A stretch of 12,684 nt of DNA from a bacterium (GTDB lineage: Bacteria; Krumholzibacteriota; Krumholzibacteriia; Krumholzibacteriales; Krumholzibacteriaceae), in NCBI GenBank assembly GCA_017885175.1, contig JAFNGP010000175.1, forward strand, positions 2,826-15,509. The letters run 5' to 3'. The notes below the pieces were generated by a model. That model saw only the letters and a list, made by a program, of their open reading frames with translations, made no database searches and was not told the origin of the DNA. Positions 7,435 through 12,684 of this stretch are shown piece after piece. A program made the translations under genes and the position numbers. The first letter of the stretch is position 1, and each line of letters begins with the position of its first letter.

Positions 7435-8234
7435 GGCTGCAACCTCACTTCATAGGTGGTTCCGAACACTCGATCGTCTCCGTTGTCGATGACGAAGAGC
7501 GCCGTGTACGTTCCCTTGGGAACGCTCGTCAGATCGAAGAGATGCCTGACCGAGCAGCTCGGCAGGACGCGCTGCCGGTTGCTGTCGAATCGCCCGACGT
7601 AGCGCCCGTCCTTGTCGTAGAACTCGGTCCATACCGAGGGGCTCAGCCAGCGTTCTCCGACGTTGACGACGTCGGTCTGGAGCAGCGTTTTGCCGTCGCG
7701 AACGACGACCTTGTTGTCGGTGACGTTGATCGTGGAGCTGCCCGTATCGCCGATGTCCGAGATGATCTGAATCGCGTAACGGATGACGGTCTGGATCCCC
7801 AGGACCACCTTTCCGTCCCGGCCTTCGACCCCCGTGCCCGTCTCGGCGATAGGTTCCACCATGATGATGCTCCAGTAGGTCCCGGTGAGCCCCGGATCGC
7901 CGGGCGCCGTAATTTCGTAGAAGATGGAAACGGATTCATTCGGGGGAATTGTGACGTTCGTGGGGCTGACGTTGATCCATCCCGCGTTCGAGCGATTGCT
8001 GCTGCCCGGCTCGTCGTACAGGGTGCGCCCGTCGGCGAAGAACGCGTAATCCGTCTGGGATATCCGCACCCGCGCGGCGACGTCTTCCTTATTGAAGAGC
8101 TGGATCGTACCCTCTTTCTTTTCGCCGGGAGCCAGGATCATCTGGTGCGTCAGGCCCCCGAGCACCGACACGGCCCGCGCCGGCGAACTCGCGAGGACGA
8201 GCGCAAGCGTGAACGTGCAGAAGAATCTTTTCAC
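7431..8234 (-). CDS. Periplasmic chaperone-like two-domain Ig protein
   Basis: A 267-residue secreted protein from a GTG start; a GGGAGG ribosome-binding site five bases upstream favours this over an in-frame ATG at 8,267. The signal peptide ends at PARA/VS (residue 21). Domain 1 (about 22-160) has the pattern of PapD/DUF916-like Ig folds: LAPGEKKEGTIQLFN, then VTIPPNESVSIFYEI and a GTYWSIIMVEP strand, ending in the strand RYAIQIISDI. Domain 2 (about 165-267) is a second beta-sandwich with VVNVGERWLSP and PKGTYTALFVID. In chaperone-usher systems such a protein holds subunits until delivery to the usher. Its place between the subunit genes and the barrel gene supports that role, but the conserved PapD Arg/Lys pair cannot be assigned by eye. 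A surface-anchored DUF916-like binding protein is the alternative. Confidence 0.8.
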   Translation of the reverse strand: MKRFFCTFTLALVLASSPARAVSVLGGLTHQMILAPGEKKEGTIQLFNKEDVAARVRISQTDYAFFADGRTLYDEPGSSNRSNAGWINVSPTNVTIPPNESVSIFYEITAPGDPGLTGTYWSIIMVEPIAETGTGVEGRDGKVVLGIQTVIRYAIQIISDIGDTGSSTINVTDNKVVVRDGKTLLQTDVVNVGERWLSPSVWTEFYDKDGRYVGRFDSNRQRVLPSCSVRHLFDLTSVPKGTYTALFVIDNGDDRVFGTTYEVRLQP

Positions 8235-8239
8235 AACGA

Positions 8240-8245
8240 CCTCCC
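8240..8245 (-). promoter_or_regulatory. Ribosome-binding site deciding the GTG start of the chaperone-like gene
   Basis: GGGAGG lies five bases before the GTG at 8,234, and translation from there gives a clean signal peptide (KRFFCTFTLALVLASSPARA). The upstream ATG at 8,267 would add 11 polar residues in front of the signal peptide and has no comparable site. Confidence 0.8.
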
Positions 8246-8293
8246 GATTATGTGATATGCGAGTCATGATCGAAATACCTCCGCGGGTTCCCT

Positions 8294-8755
8294 TTAGTTG
8301 GCGGTCAACGTGAACGTCACCGTTTTCGATGCGCTCGGAATGACGCCGCCGCTCACGGAGGCGCTGAACTCGTAGGAAATCATGAGTTCGATTGCATTCG
8401 TATTATAGGGAATCCCGGTGACGAGATTCTTGTTCGTGGTTGTAAGGATGACGACTCCGGCGCTCGTCGACCTGCCGGGCGCGGCGAGCATCACTTTCAA
8501 GGTCGCGTCCACCGGCATCGCGGAGTTGATGCGCCCCGTGATCTTCGACGTGCCGCTTTTCGTGTGGACGTTGTATGTCGTCGTCGCGTTGCTCACCGGA
8601 GCTAGATCGGAGCCGGCCGTCGCGGAGCTGATGATGAATGGGCCGGGACTGCCGCTCACGGATATGGATTGCGCATTCGCCGCGCCGAAGCCGCATACGA
8701 TCATGAGCAGGAAGGCGATCCCGATGGAACTTCTCGTCATTTTTTTATTCAACAT
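8294..8755 (-). CDS. Small secreted beta-subunit B (fimbrial-subunit-like), no N-terminal extension
   Basis: A 153-residue precursor with a signal peptide ending GAANA/QS (residue 28). The mature protein is a Ser/Thr/Val-rich beta-sandwich without cysteines, clearly paralogous to subunit A: ISVSGSPGPFIIS against ISVSGNPGPLVIS, NSAMPVDATLK against NSAMPDNTALK, SAGVVILT against SAGQVTLT, and SYEFSASV...KTVTF against SYEFSATV...KTVTL. Unlike A, the conserved core starts two residues after the cleavage site, so B lacks A's roughly 16-residue N-terminal strand. If subunits join by donor-strand exchange, B could only sit at the tip. A GGGGA-type ribosome-binding site precedes the ATG. It follows the 8,821-8,852 hairpin and precedes the chaperone-like gene. 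No adhesin or enzyme domain is present. Function is inferred from paralogy and context. Confidence 0.85.
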   Translation of the reverse strand: MLNKKMTRSSIGIAFLLMIVCGFGAANAQSISVSGSPGPFIISSATAGSDLAPVSNATTTYNVHTKSGTSKITGRINSAMPVDATLKVMLAAPGRSTSAGVVILTTTNKNLVTGIPYNTNAIELMISYEFSASVSGGVIPSASKTVTFTLTAN

Positions 8756-8820
8756 GTTCTTTTTCCCCGGTTGGCGGTTCCTTGTCCGTTTGCGTCGATC
8801 TCCATTCGATTATCCCCGGT

Positions 8821-8852
8821 GGAGAGTGGTCGCGCGGCGCGACCACCTCTCC
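8821..8852 (-). other. Strong intercistronic hairpin between subunit genes
   Basis: The arms 8,821-8,834 and 8,838-8,852 form 14 pairs with one bulged base (8,846) and a 3-base loop. It lies 14 bases downstream of the stop codon of subunit A and 65 bases upstream of subunit B. No U-run follows, so it is not a standard terminator. Hairpins at this place in fimbrial operons (pap is the textbook case) stabilise the major-subunit message or limit readthrough, so subunit A would be made in excess over B and the assembly proteins. Confidence 0.8.
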
Positions 8853-8866
8853 CTGCCTGGCCGGTG

Positions 8867-9355
8867 TCAGAAACCATCGGCGATGGTCAAGGTCACGGTT
8901 TTCTGAGCCGAGGAGATGACTCCCGAGGCGACCGTGGCCGAGAACTCGTAGCTGATGGCGATACCGCTCTGGGCCACCGCGGCGATCCCGGTCACGAGAT
9001 TCAGGGCGCTGGCGGTCAAGGTGACCTGCCCCGCGCTTGTTCCCGTGGACGGAGCCGTGACGGTCGCTTTGAGCGCGGTGTTGTCCGGCATCGCGGAGTT
9101 GAGCATGCCGGTTATCCTCTTATCGCTGCCGTTCGTGGTGATGGCGTATGATGTGCTGGCGTCGGAGGCGGCCGCCGGCTGGTATCCCGCCGAGGCCGTG
9201 CTGATGACGAGAGGGCCGGGGTTCCCGCTGACGGAGATCGCGTTGATCGACGACACCTGATACGTGACTGTCTGGTTGGCGCTGGTCGCGGCGAATGCGG
9301 TTCCGCAAACGCCGAGAAGCAGCATTGCCGTTGTTAAGACGACGAGTTTCTTCAC
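8867..9355 (-). CDS. Small secreted beta-subunit A (probable major fibre subunit)
   Basis: A 162-residue precursor with a signal peptide ending GTAFA/AT (residue 22). The mature chain opens with an extension of about 16 residues that has alternating hydrophobics (V30, Y32, V34) before the core ISVSGNPGPLVIS, and ends in strands SYEFSATV and KTVTLTIADGF. It is Ala/Thr/Ser/Val-rich and cysteine-free. It is paralogous to subunit B throughout; the two even share an 18-base identical stretch over the NSAMP codons. First position in the operon, a very strong ribosome-binding site (AAGGGGGTGA before a GTG start) and the hairpin after its stop all suggest high output, as for a major pilin. I do not recognise a named family; similar proteins are, as far as I recall, annotated hypothetical. 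A free surface-layer or matrix protein is the alternative. Confidence 0.85.
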   Translation of the reverse strand: MKKLVVLTTAMLLLGVCGTAFAATSANQTVTYQVSSINAISVSGNPGPLVISTASAGYQPAAASDASTSYAITTNGSDKRITGMLNSAMPDNTALKATVTAPSTGTSAGQVTLTASALNLVTGIAAVAQSGIAISYEFSATVASGVISSAQKTVTLTIADGF

Positions 9356-9358
9356 TAT

Positions 9359-9368
9359 TCACCCCCTT
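9359..9368 (-). promoter_or_regulatory. Strong ribosome-binding site of subunit A (GTG start)
   Basis: AAGGGGGTGA ends three bases before the GTG at 9,355, with six bases between the G-run and the start codon. The reading from this GTG begins KKLVVLTTAMLLLG, a good signal peptide, which fixes the start. Confidence 0.8.
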
Positions 9369-9402
9369 GCGTCAAGTTCCATGATTTGGTAGTTCGATGA
9401 TT

Positions 9403-9502
9403 CCAATGCCGTCCACCGGAGTCCTCATCGTTAGCCCCGGCCGCGGCGGTCGCAGACAATTCGGGTCTCGTGGTGCGGTGATTCTGGCATTGGTGAATTG
9501 TC
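9403..9502 (-). other. Candidate structured leader RNA with interlocking inverted repeats
   Basis: Two perfect 8-base inverted repeats lie in the predicted untranslated leader of the fibre operon: 9,455-9,462 with 9,495-9,502 (GACAATTC/GAATTGTC) and 9,403-9,410 with 9,486-9,493 (CCAATGCC/GGCATTGG). They interleave, so the RNA could form a pseudoknot or two alternative folds. No known riboswitch motif was recognised; the c-di-GMP-I core motifs were looked for and not found. They could instead be DNA operators. Confidence 0.35.
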
Positions 9503-9522
9503 GACTATGACTCGTGCCGGGC

Positions 9523-9538
9523 AGCAACCGCGATGCCA
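9523..9538 (-). promoter_or_regulatory. Sigma-54 (-24/-12) promoter of the fibre operon
   Basis: Read on the minus strand, TGGCATCGCGGTTGCT matches the sigma-54 consensus TGGCACGNNNNTTGCW at all but two fixed positions, with the required GG and GC doublets at the correct 10-base separation. Transcription should start near 9,511, giving a leader of about 155 bases before subunit A. Sigma-54 promoters need an AAA+ activator, which is not encoded in this window. Confidence 0.7.
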
Positions 9539-10148
9539 TGAACGCCCCGCGCCGCTGTAGGCTGGAAGTCCCCATGATCGATATGCCCCGACGAGCGCCC
9601 CTTCTCCACCGTCGCGACCTTCGGATCCGGGAGCCGCCGACGGAGGCCGCCTCTAAAGCATTTGGCACAATAAGCGCGCTCGTCCGTTCCGCCCGTCATC
9701 GAGCTCCCGCCCGCTGGCCCTTGCCGCATCGACACCTGTGGCTGAATTCGCCCGGCTGCGGCGGCGAAGCAGGTCTCGCTTTCGGCGAAATATTCGAAGG
9801 TCCCGGAGTGCCTGATTGCGGGAGATGCGCGCGAGACTGGACTTAACGCCCATAGCCGCATCATTTCACGCGAGCAGCCCGGATGGCGGAGCGGCTTGGG
9901 CTTCCGCTGAAAGATGGAAAACGTTCCCAGATTTTTTTCAACCGGGCAAAATGGATGATTCGTTATGGCGCAAGAATTCCGAAACGTAACGCCATGGGTG
10001 AGTGTTCGCAAAAAGTTGAGAAATTTTGGTTATGGCCGGAGCGGGATCGTTATGAGCGGGAATCGGGTGAATCGGCTTGGCGATATGTCGTGCAACCTGT
10101 CCGAAAACTTGCCATGGAATATGGAACGTTGTACCTATTCGGGAGCTC

Positions 10149-10835
10149 CTAGGCGAGAAGCGTGGCGACGAGCCCGGAGAGAACGATCCCGTCGAACGTG
10201 CCCGCTCCGCCGATGCTGGCGGTCCCGGCGCCGCTGTGCATCATCCGGCGCAGGTTGAGAAGATCGGCGCCGAGGAGCGGGCCGAGAACCCCCGCCGTGA
10301 ACGCGATCGGCGGCGCGAACTCCCGCATGAACATGAATCCGCAGGCCGCCGCCGCGAGCGCGGGCGCGAGCGCGGGCAGGACGATTCCGACGTTCGGCAC
10401 CGGGCGGGCGAGCCGGTAGCAGATCCCGACGTTGATCGCTACGGCGGCGGCGGTCAGCGCGAGGGCCGTCGATCCGTGCGCGGCGATTCTCGCGAGCTCG
10501 TACGCGACGATCGCGCACGGAATGAGGCATCCTCCGACGTTGACCGCGATGACCGTTGAGGAGGACTGGTGGAACCATTGGGGGAAGATGCGCCCTGCGC
10601 CGTAGAGCCCGAGAGGCGCCGTATCGACCGACATGACGCGGGGAACCCTTTTGAGGGGGATGTTGAAGAGCCCTCCGACGAACATCGCGATCACGACGGC
10701 GAGCGAGAGGCCCGGGCTCAGGCCGAGCTTGGCGAAGGCCGCCGCCATCGCATCGGCGAGGAAGATGGGGAAAAATATCGCGAGCCCGACGAGCAGGATA
10801 AGCGGCAGGCATCCGAACGGCACGATCCGCACCAC
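10149..10835 (-). CDS. DUF1614 family integral membrane protein
   Basis: About 228 residues with six or seven hydrophobic segments spread over the whole length, hence an inner-membrane protein. Features I associate with DUF1614 are the NIPLKRVP segment after the second TM, the central VNVGGCLIPCAIV helix and the C-terminal GTFDGIVLSGLVATLLA. The biochemical function of the family is not known to me; the buried GxGTFDG loop suggests transport or a membrane enzyme, but that is a guess. A GGGGAG site lies eight bases before the GTG at 10,835 and only two bases before an in-frame TTG at 10,841, so I prefer the GTG. It lies 87 bases after the transposase-derived gene and does not obviously belong to the fibre locus. 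Confidence 0.85.
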   Translation of the reverse strand: MVRIVPFGCLPLILLVGLAIFFPIFLADAMAAAFAKLGLSPGLSLAVVIAMFVGGLFNIPLKRVPRVMSVDTAPLGLYGAGRIFPQWFHQSSSTVIAVNVGGCLIPCAIVAYELARIAAHGSTALALTAAAVAINVGICYRLARPVPNVGIVLPALAPALAAAACGFMFMREFAPPIAFTAGVLGPLLGADLLNLRRMMHSGAGTASIGGAGTFDGIVLSGLVATLLA

Positions 10836-10922
10836 GTTCAACGCTCCCCGATGAAAGATCCGACGCGGCGGAGCGTACCGCGCGGCGCGAATGGTGTCAA
10901 AGTCTGATTTCGTCCGATCGGA

Positions 10923-11744
10923 TCAATGCGCGAGCTGTTTCGCGCGCGGACGCTTGCGGAACGTTCCGGCGGGCGCATAGTGGCAGAGACGTTCGAGGAT
11001 GAGATCGAAGAGCGGTGTGCCCCTGTTCAACCATCGAAAGCTCATCTCTTCCAGATAATCGGGAAGTTTGTCGAGCGGAATGCCGTGGTACTTGACGAAC
11101 CGTTCCTTCGCGAACGGCCAGAAACCCTTCGCGCTGCAGTAGACCCTGAGCCTCGGGAAGCCTTTGCCGTGATCGACGACGTCGATCCTCCGATCCCGGC
11201 AGACGAGACAGCCGTATTCCGGAGATCTCTCCGTCAGTATCAGGCAGTCGTTGCCCAAGCTGAGATGATAGAGGATCGTATTGTCGGCTATCGGCTCCGC
11301 CTCTCCCGGTGCGCCGTTGCCGTTCAAAGCGCCGAGTCTCCCGCGCCGGTCCGTCTCTTGGCAGCCGCACGGCGCGCCGCCGTTCGAGCCCCGCGGTTCG
11401 GCGATCGCGCTCCTGATCGTATCGATCGCCTTGAGGGCGGTCGGATAGCTGATGCCGGTCTCGCTCGCGATGACCGTCGCGGAGGTCTCGAGCTCGAAGA
11501 GCTTCACGACCCAGAGCCACTCGTTGGCGGAGAGCTTGACGTTGTTGAGATACCTGCCGGCGAAGGGATTGAAGGTATGTCCGCATCCGGGGCAGCGCCG
11601 CCGCTTGCCGTTCTCGACCTCGTAGAGCCGGTCGCCGGAGCAGCTCGGGCAGCGGAAGCCGGCCACCATGCTGCAGCGGGTCAGCATGTAATGCTTCGCC
11701 GTTCTTTCGGACCGTATGAGCTTTTCGAAATCGAGCACGTTCAT
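10923..11744 (-). CDS. IS1595/ISXO2-type transposase-derived protein, catalytic core apparently lost
   Basis: A 273-residue protein. The N-terminus (DFEKLIRSERTAKHYM) and the zinc ribbon C32-x2-C35...C51-x2-C54 followed by F58 and a FAGRYLNN segment match the IS1595 family, as does the HTH at about 86-113 (ASETGISYPTALKAIDTIR). The C-terminus (KGFWPFAKERFVKYHG, then LPDYLEEMSFRWLNR) matches the end of ISXO2-like DDE domains. In active members the sequence before FW is IEGFW with the catalytic Glu; here it is AKGFW. The middle (115-200) is short and has no DE-G type first catalytic motif. It is therefore probably domesticated or inactive. No terminal inverted repeats or target duplication were seen. 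I chose the ATG at 11,744, where family similarity begins; a GTG at 11,786 is possible and neither has a good ribosome-binding site. Confidence 0.8.
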   Translation of the reverse strand: MNVLDFEKLIRSERTAKHYMLTRCSMVAGFRCPSCSGDRLYEVENGKRRRCPGCGHTFNPFAGRYLNNVKLSANEWLWVVKLFELETSATVIASETGISYPTALKAIDTIRSAIAEPRGSNGGAPCGCQETDRRGRLGALNGNGAPGEAEPIADNTILYHLSLGNDCLILTERSPEYGCLVCRDRRIDVVDHGKGFPRLRVYCSAKGFWPFAKERFVKYHGIPLDKLPDYLEEMSFRWLNRGTPLFDLILERLCHYAPAGTFRKRPRAKQLAH

Positions 11745-11866
11745 AATACAAAGTGTCGTCCTGAACGCTCGAAGCGTCAATTGCACTTAGGGGTTACACG
11801 GCTAAGACCAAAGGCCTATGCGGGAAAGGAGTCGATTTGCTGGATCGGAGAGCGCCGCGCGCGGTT

Positions 11867-12508
11867 CTATGAAACTTGTTCCTCGCCGCGCCGCGCTTTG
11901 TGATTCGCTCTTTCGGCCATTCGAACGAGGTCCGCGAACGTCCGGGCTTCCATTTTCTGCATGACGTGGCTTCGGTGTATCTTGACGGTCTTTTCGCTGA
12001 GGCCGAGCTCGTCGGCGACCTGCTTGTTCGCGAGGCCGGTCGCCACCAGAAAGAAGACCTCGTGCTCGCGCGGCGTGAGCGTGGCGAGCCGCGCCTCTAT
12101 CTCGTGGATTTCCTCGTGGCGCAGGCGCGCCGTTCTATCACGATCGAGCGCCCGGTTGACGGCGTCGAGGAGGGTCTGATTCTCGAACGGCTTCTGGAGG
12201 AAATCGACGGCGCCCGCCTTCATCGCGCGAACGCTCTGGGGAACGTTCCCGAAACCGGTGATGAATATGATCGGAATGTCGAGACCCAATTGAACGAGGC
12301 GTTCCTGGAGATCGAGGCCGCTCAACCCCGGCATTCTCACGTCGAGAACGAGGCACGCCGGGCCCGTCGGCGGGGGTTGCGAGAGAAACTCCCCCGACGA
12401 GGCGAAAGCCTCGGCCTCGAGCCCGACCGACTTGATAAGCTTGCAGAGAAGCGATCGAATGGAAGGGTCGTCGTCTACGATAAATACTATGGGTTTCTCT
12501 TCGCTCAT
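11867..12508 (-). CDS. FixJ/NarL-type response regulator
   Basis: A 213-residue protein. The receiver domain (5-120) has D12/D13, phosphoacceptor D56 in [10 protein letters not shown]84 in FITGFG and K106 in LQKPF, the FixJ/TodT style of sequence. A helical linker (122-142) connects to a LuxR/GerE HTH at about 143-200 ([21 protein letters not shown], then [16 protein letters not shown]). It should bind DNA when phosphorylated. A GAGGGGG site seven bases before the ATG at 12,508 decides the start; an upstream in-frame start at 12,568 would add 20 unlike residues. No partner kinase is adjacent in the window; a kinase beyond the right edge or the kinase at 2,730-1,069 are both possible. It could control the fibre operon, although it lacks the AAA+ domain needed at a sigma-54 promoter. 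Confidence 0.93.
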   Translation of the reverse strand: MSEEKPIVFIVDDDPSIRSLLCKLIKSVGLEAEAFASSGEFLSQPPPTGPACLVLDVRMPGLSGLDLQERLVQLGLDIPIIFITGFGNVPQSVRAMKAGAVDFLQKPFENQTLLDAVNRALDRDRTARLRHEEIHEIEARLATLTPREHEVFFLVATGLANKQVADELGLSEKTVKIHRSHVMQKMEARTFADLVRMAERANHKARRGEEQVS

Positions 12509-12684
12509 ATCGCCACCCCCTCGGGGTCGATAATCGCCAGAGAACAGGAGGCGGTTTCCAGCGTACACCCGAAGCCGTCGGAGGTAAAGCGAAAAATTCG
12601 CTTCTACAGGCTATTAGACGAATGAAATGACGGTTTTTCCGGGGGTCGCTGAAAAAATAGATGGAAACACCTAGCCGGACGAGG
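12509..12684. other. Upstream region of the response regulator at the window edge
   Basis: No gene was recognised in these 176 bases. It carries the ribosome-binding site of the response regulator and a perfect 7-base inverted repeat with a 3-base centre (12,587-12,603, AAGCGAA/TTCGCTT), about 80 bases before the start codon, which could be an operator. Only weak sigma-70-like sequences (TAATAG near 12,611) are visible. Confidence 0.4.

Larger units (their letters stand above)
9356..10148. other. 793-base gap: promoter, leader, no convincing gene
   Basis: Below 9,540 it holds the sigma-54-type promoter and leader. From 9,540 to 9,900 no frame gives a protein-like translation or has a ribosome-binding site; a 168-codon minus-strand frame (10,011-9,505) is Arg/Ser/Gly-rich and looks non-coding, possibly a remnant. 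From about 9,900 to 10,140 the DNA is clearly AT-richer than its neighbours, with an oligo-T run near 9,932-9,938 and an ATGGCG/CGCCAT dyad (9,964-9,995). Activator sites for the sigma-54 promoter would be expected here. No tRNA or IS ends were found. Confidence 0.6.

Noticed and set aside
5947..7455. Plus-strand 502-codon frame opposite the barrel gene.
   Set aside because: Arg/Glu/Val-rich antisense shadow without motifs or start signals; the minus frame has a signal peptide and recognisable domains.
9356..9511. c-di-GMP-I riboswitch in the operon leader.
   Set aside because: The conserved core motifs of that class are not present on the minus strand.
9912..9938. Possible plus-strand intrinsic terminator (GGAA-AACG-TTCC followed by a T-run).
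   Set aside because: The stem has only four pairs and no plus-strand gene lies upstream.
9877..9947. Stretch starting GCCCGGATGGCGGAGC and ending CCGGGC, resembling the ends of a tRNA-Leu gene.
   Set aside because: There is no T-arm (oligo-T where GTTCGAATC should be), no clean anticodon arm and no CCA; only a 6-base terminal pairing remains, which may be chance or a very decayed remnant.
9505..10011. 168-codon minus-strand frame in the large gap.
   Set aside because: Composition is erratic, with no domain, no ribosome-binding site and overlap with the sigma-54-type promoter; looks like a chance frame in GC-rich DNA.
10880..11830. Terminal inverted repeats expected for an IS1595-type element around the transposase-like gene.
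   Set aside because: GGTGTCAA on the left and CGTGTAAC on the right share only a few bases; no convincing repeat pair or target duplication was found.

Overview
The window is GC-rich (AT-richer only around 9,900-10,140) and almost entirely transcribed from the minus strand, so genes read from high to low coordinates. Gene style (GAF-like/PAS histidine kinase, DUF1614 membrane protein, zinc-ribbon IS1595-type protein, Gram-negative outer-membrane barrel, a -24/-12 promoter) suggests a Gram-negative bacterium, perhaps of the Desulfobacterota/deltaproteobacterial type. That placement is an inference from style and not a taxonomic assignment.

Layout in transcription order. (1) 12,508-11,867: a FixJ/NarL-type response regulator. 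(2) 11,744-10,923: a protein derived from an IS1595/ISXO2 transposase that seems to have lost its catalytic core. (3) 10,835-10,149: a DUF1614 membrane protein. (4) 10,148-9,356: a 793-base gap without a convincing gene; it carries a strong sigma-54-type promoter (9,538-9,523) and a leader with interlocking inverted repeats. (5) 9,355-4,573: the core of the window, a surface-fibre assembly locus of two paralogous small secreted beta-subunits, a two-domain periplasmic chaperone-like protein and a 953-residue outer-membrane barrel protein with usher-like architecture. (6) 4,576-3,054: directly attached to it, a 27-codon small ORF, a two-TM GAF sensor and a LuxR-type regulator without a receiver domain. 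(7) 2,730-1: a second tightly coupled cluster of histidine kinase, HPt protein and receiver-GGDEF diguanylate cyclase, the last cut by the window edge.

Cooperation (inference). The subunits would be exported by Sec, held by the chaperone-like protein and secreted or assembled at the barrel protein, much as in chaperone-usher pili, although none of the four proteins reads as a classical PapD/FimD/FimA homologue. A perfect-looking hairpin between the subunit genes could set their ratio. Control seems layered: a sigma-54-type promoter, a possibly structured leader, an in-operon membrane GAF/LuxR pair, and an adjacent phosphorelay that makes or senses c-di-GMP, the usual switch for surface attachment. 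Three ATGA overlaps and one 2-base gap show strong translational coupling.
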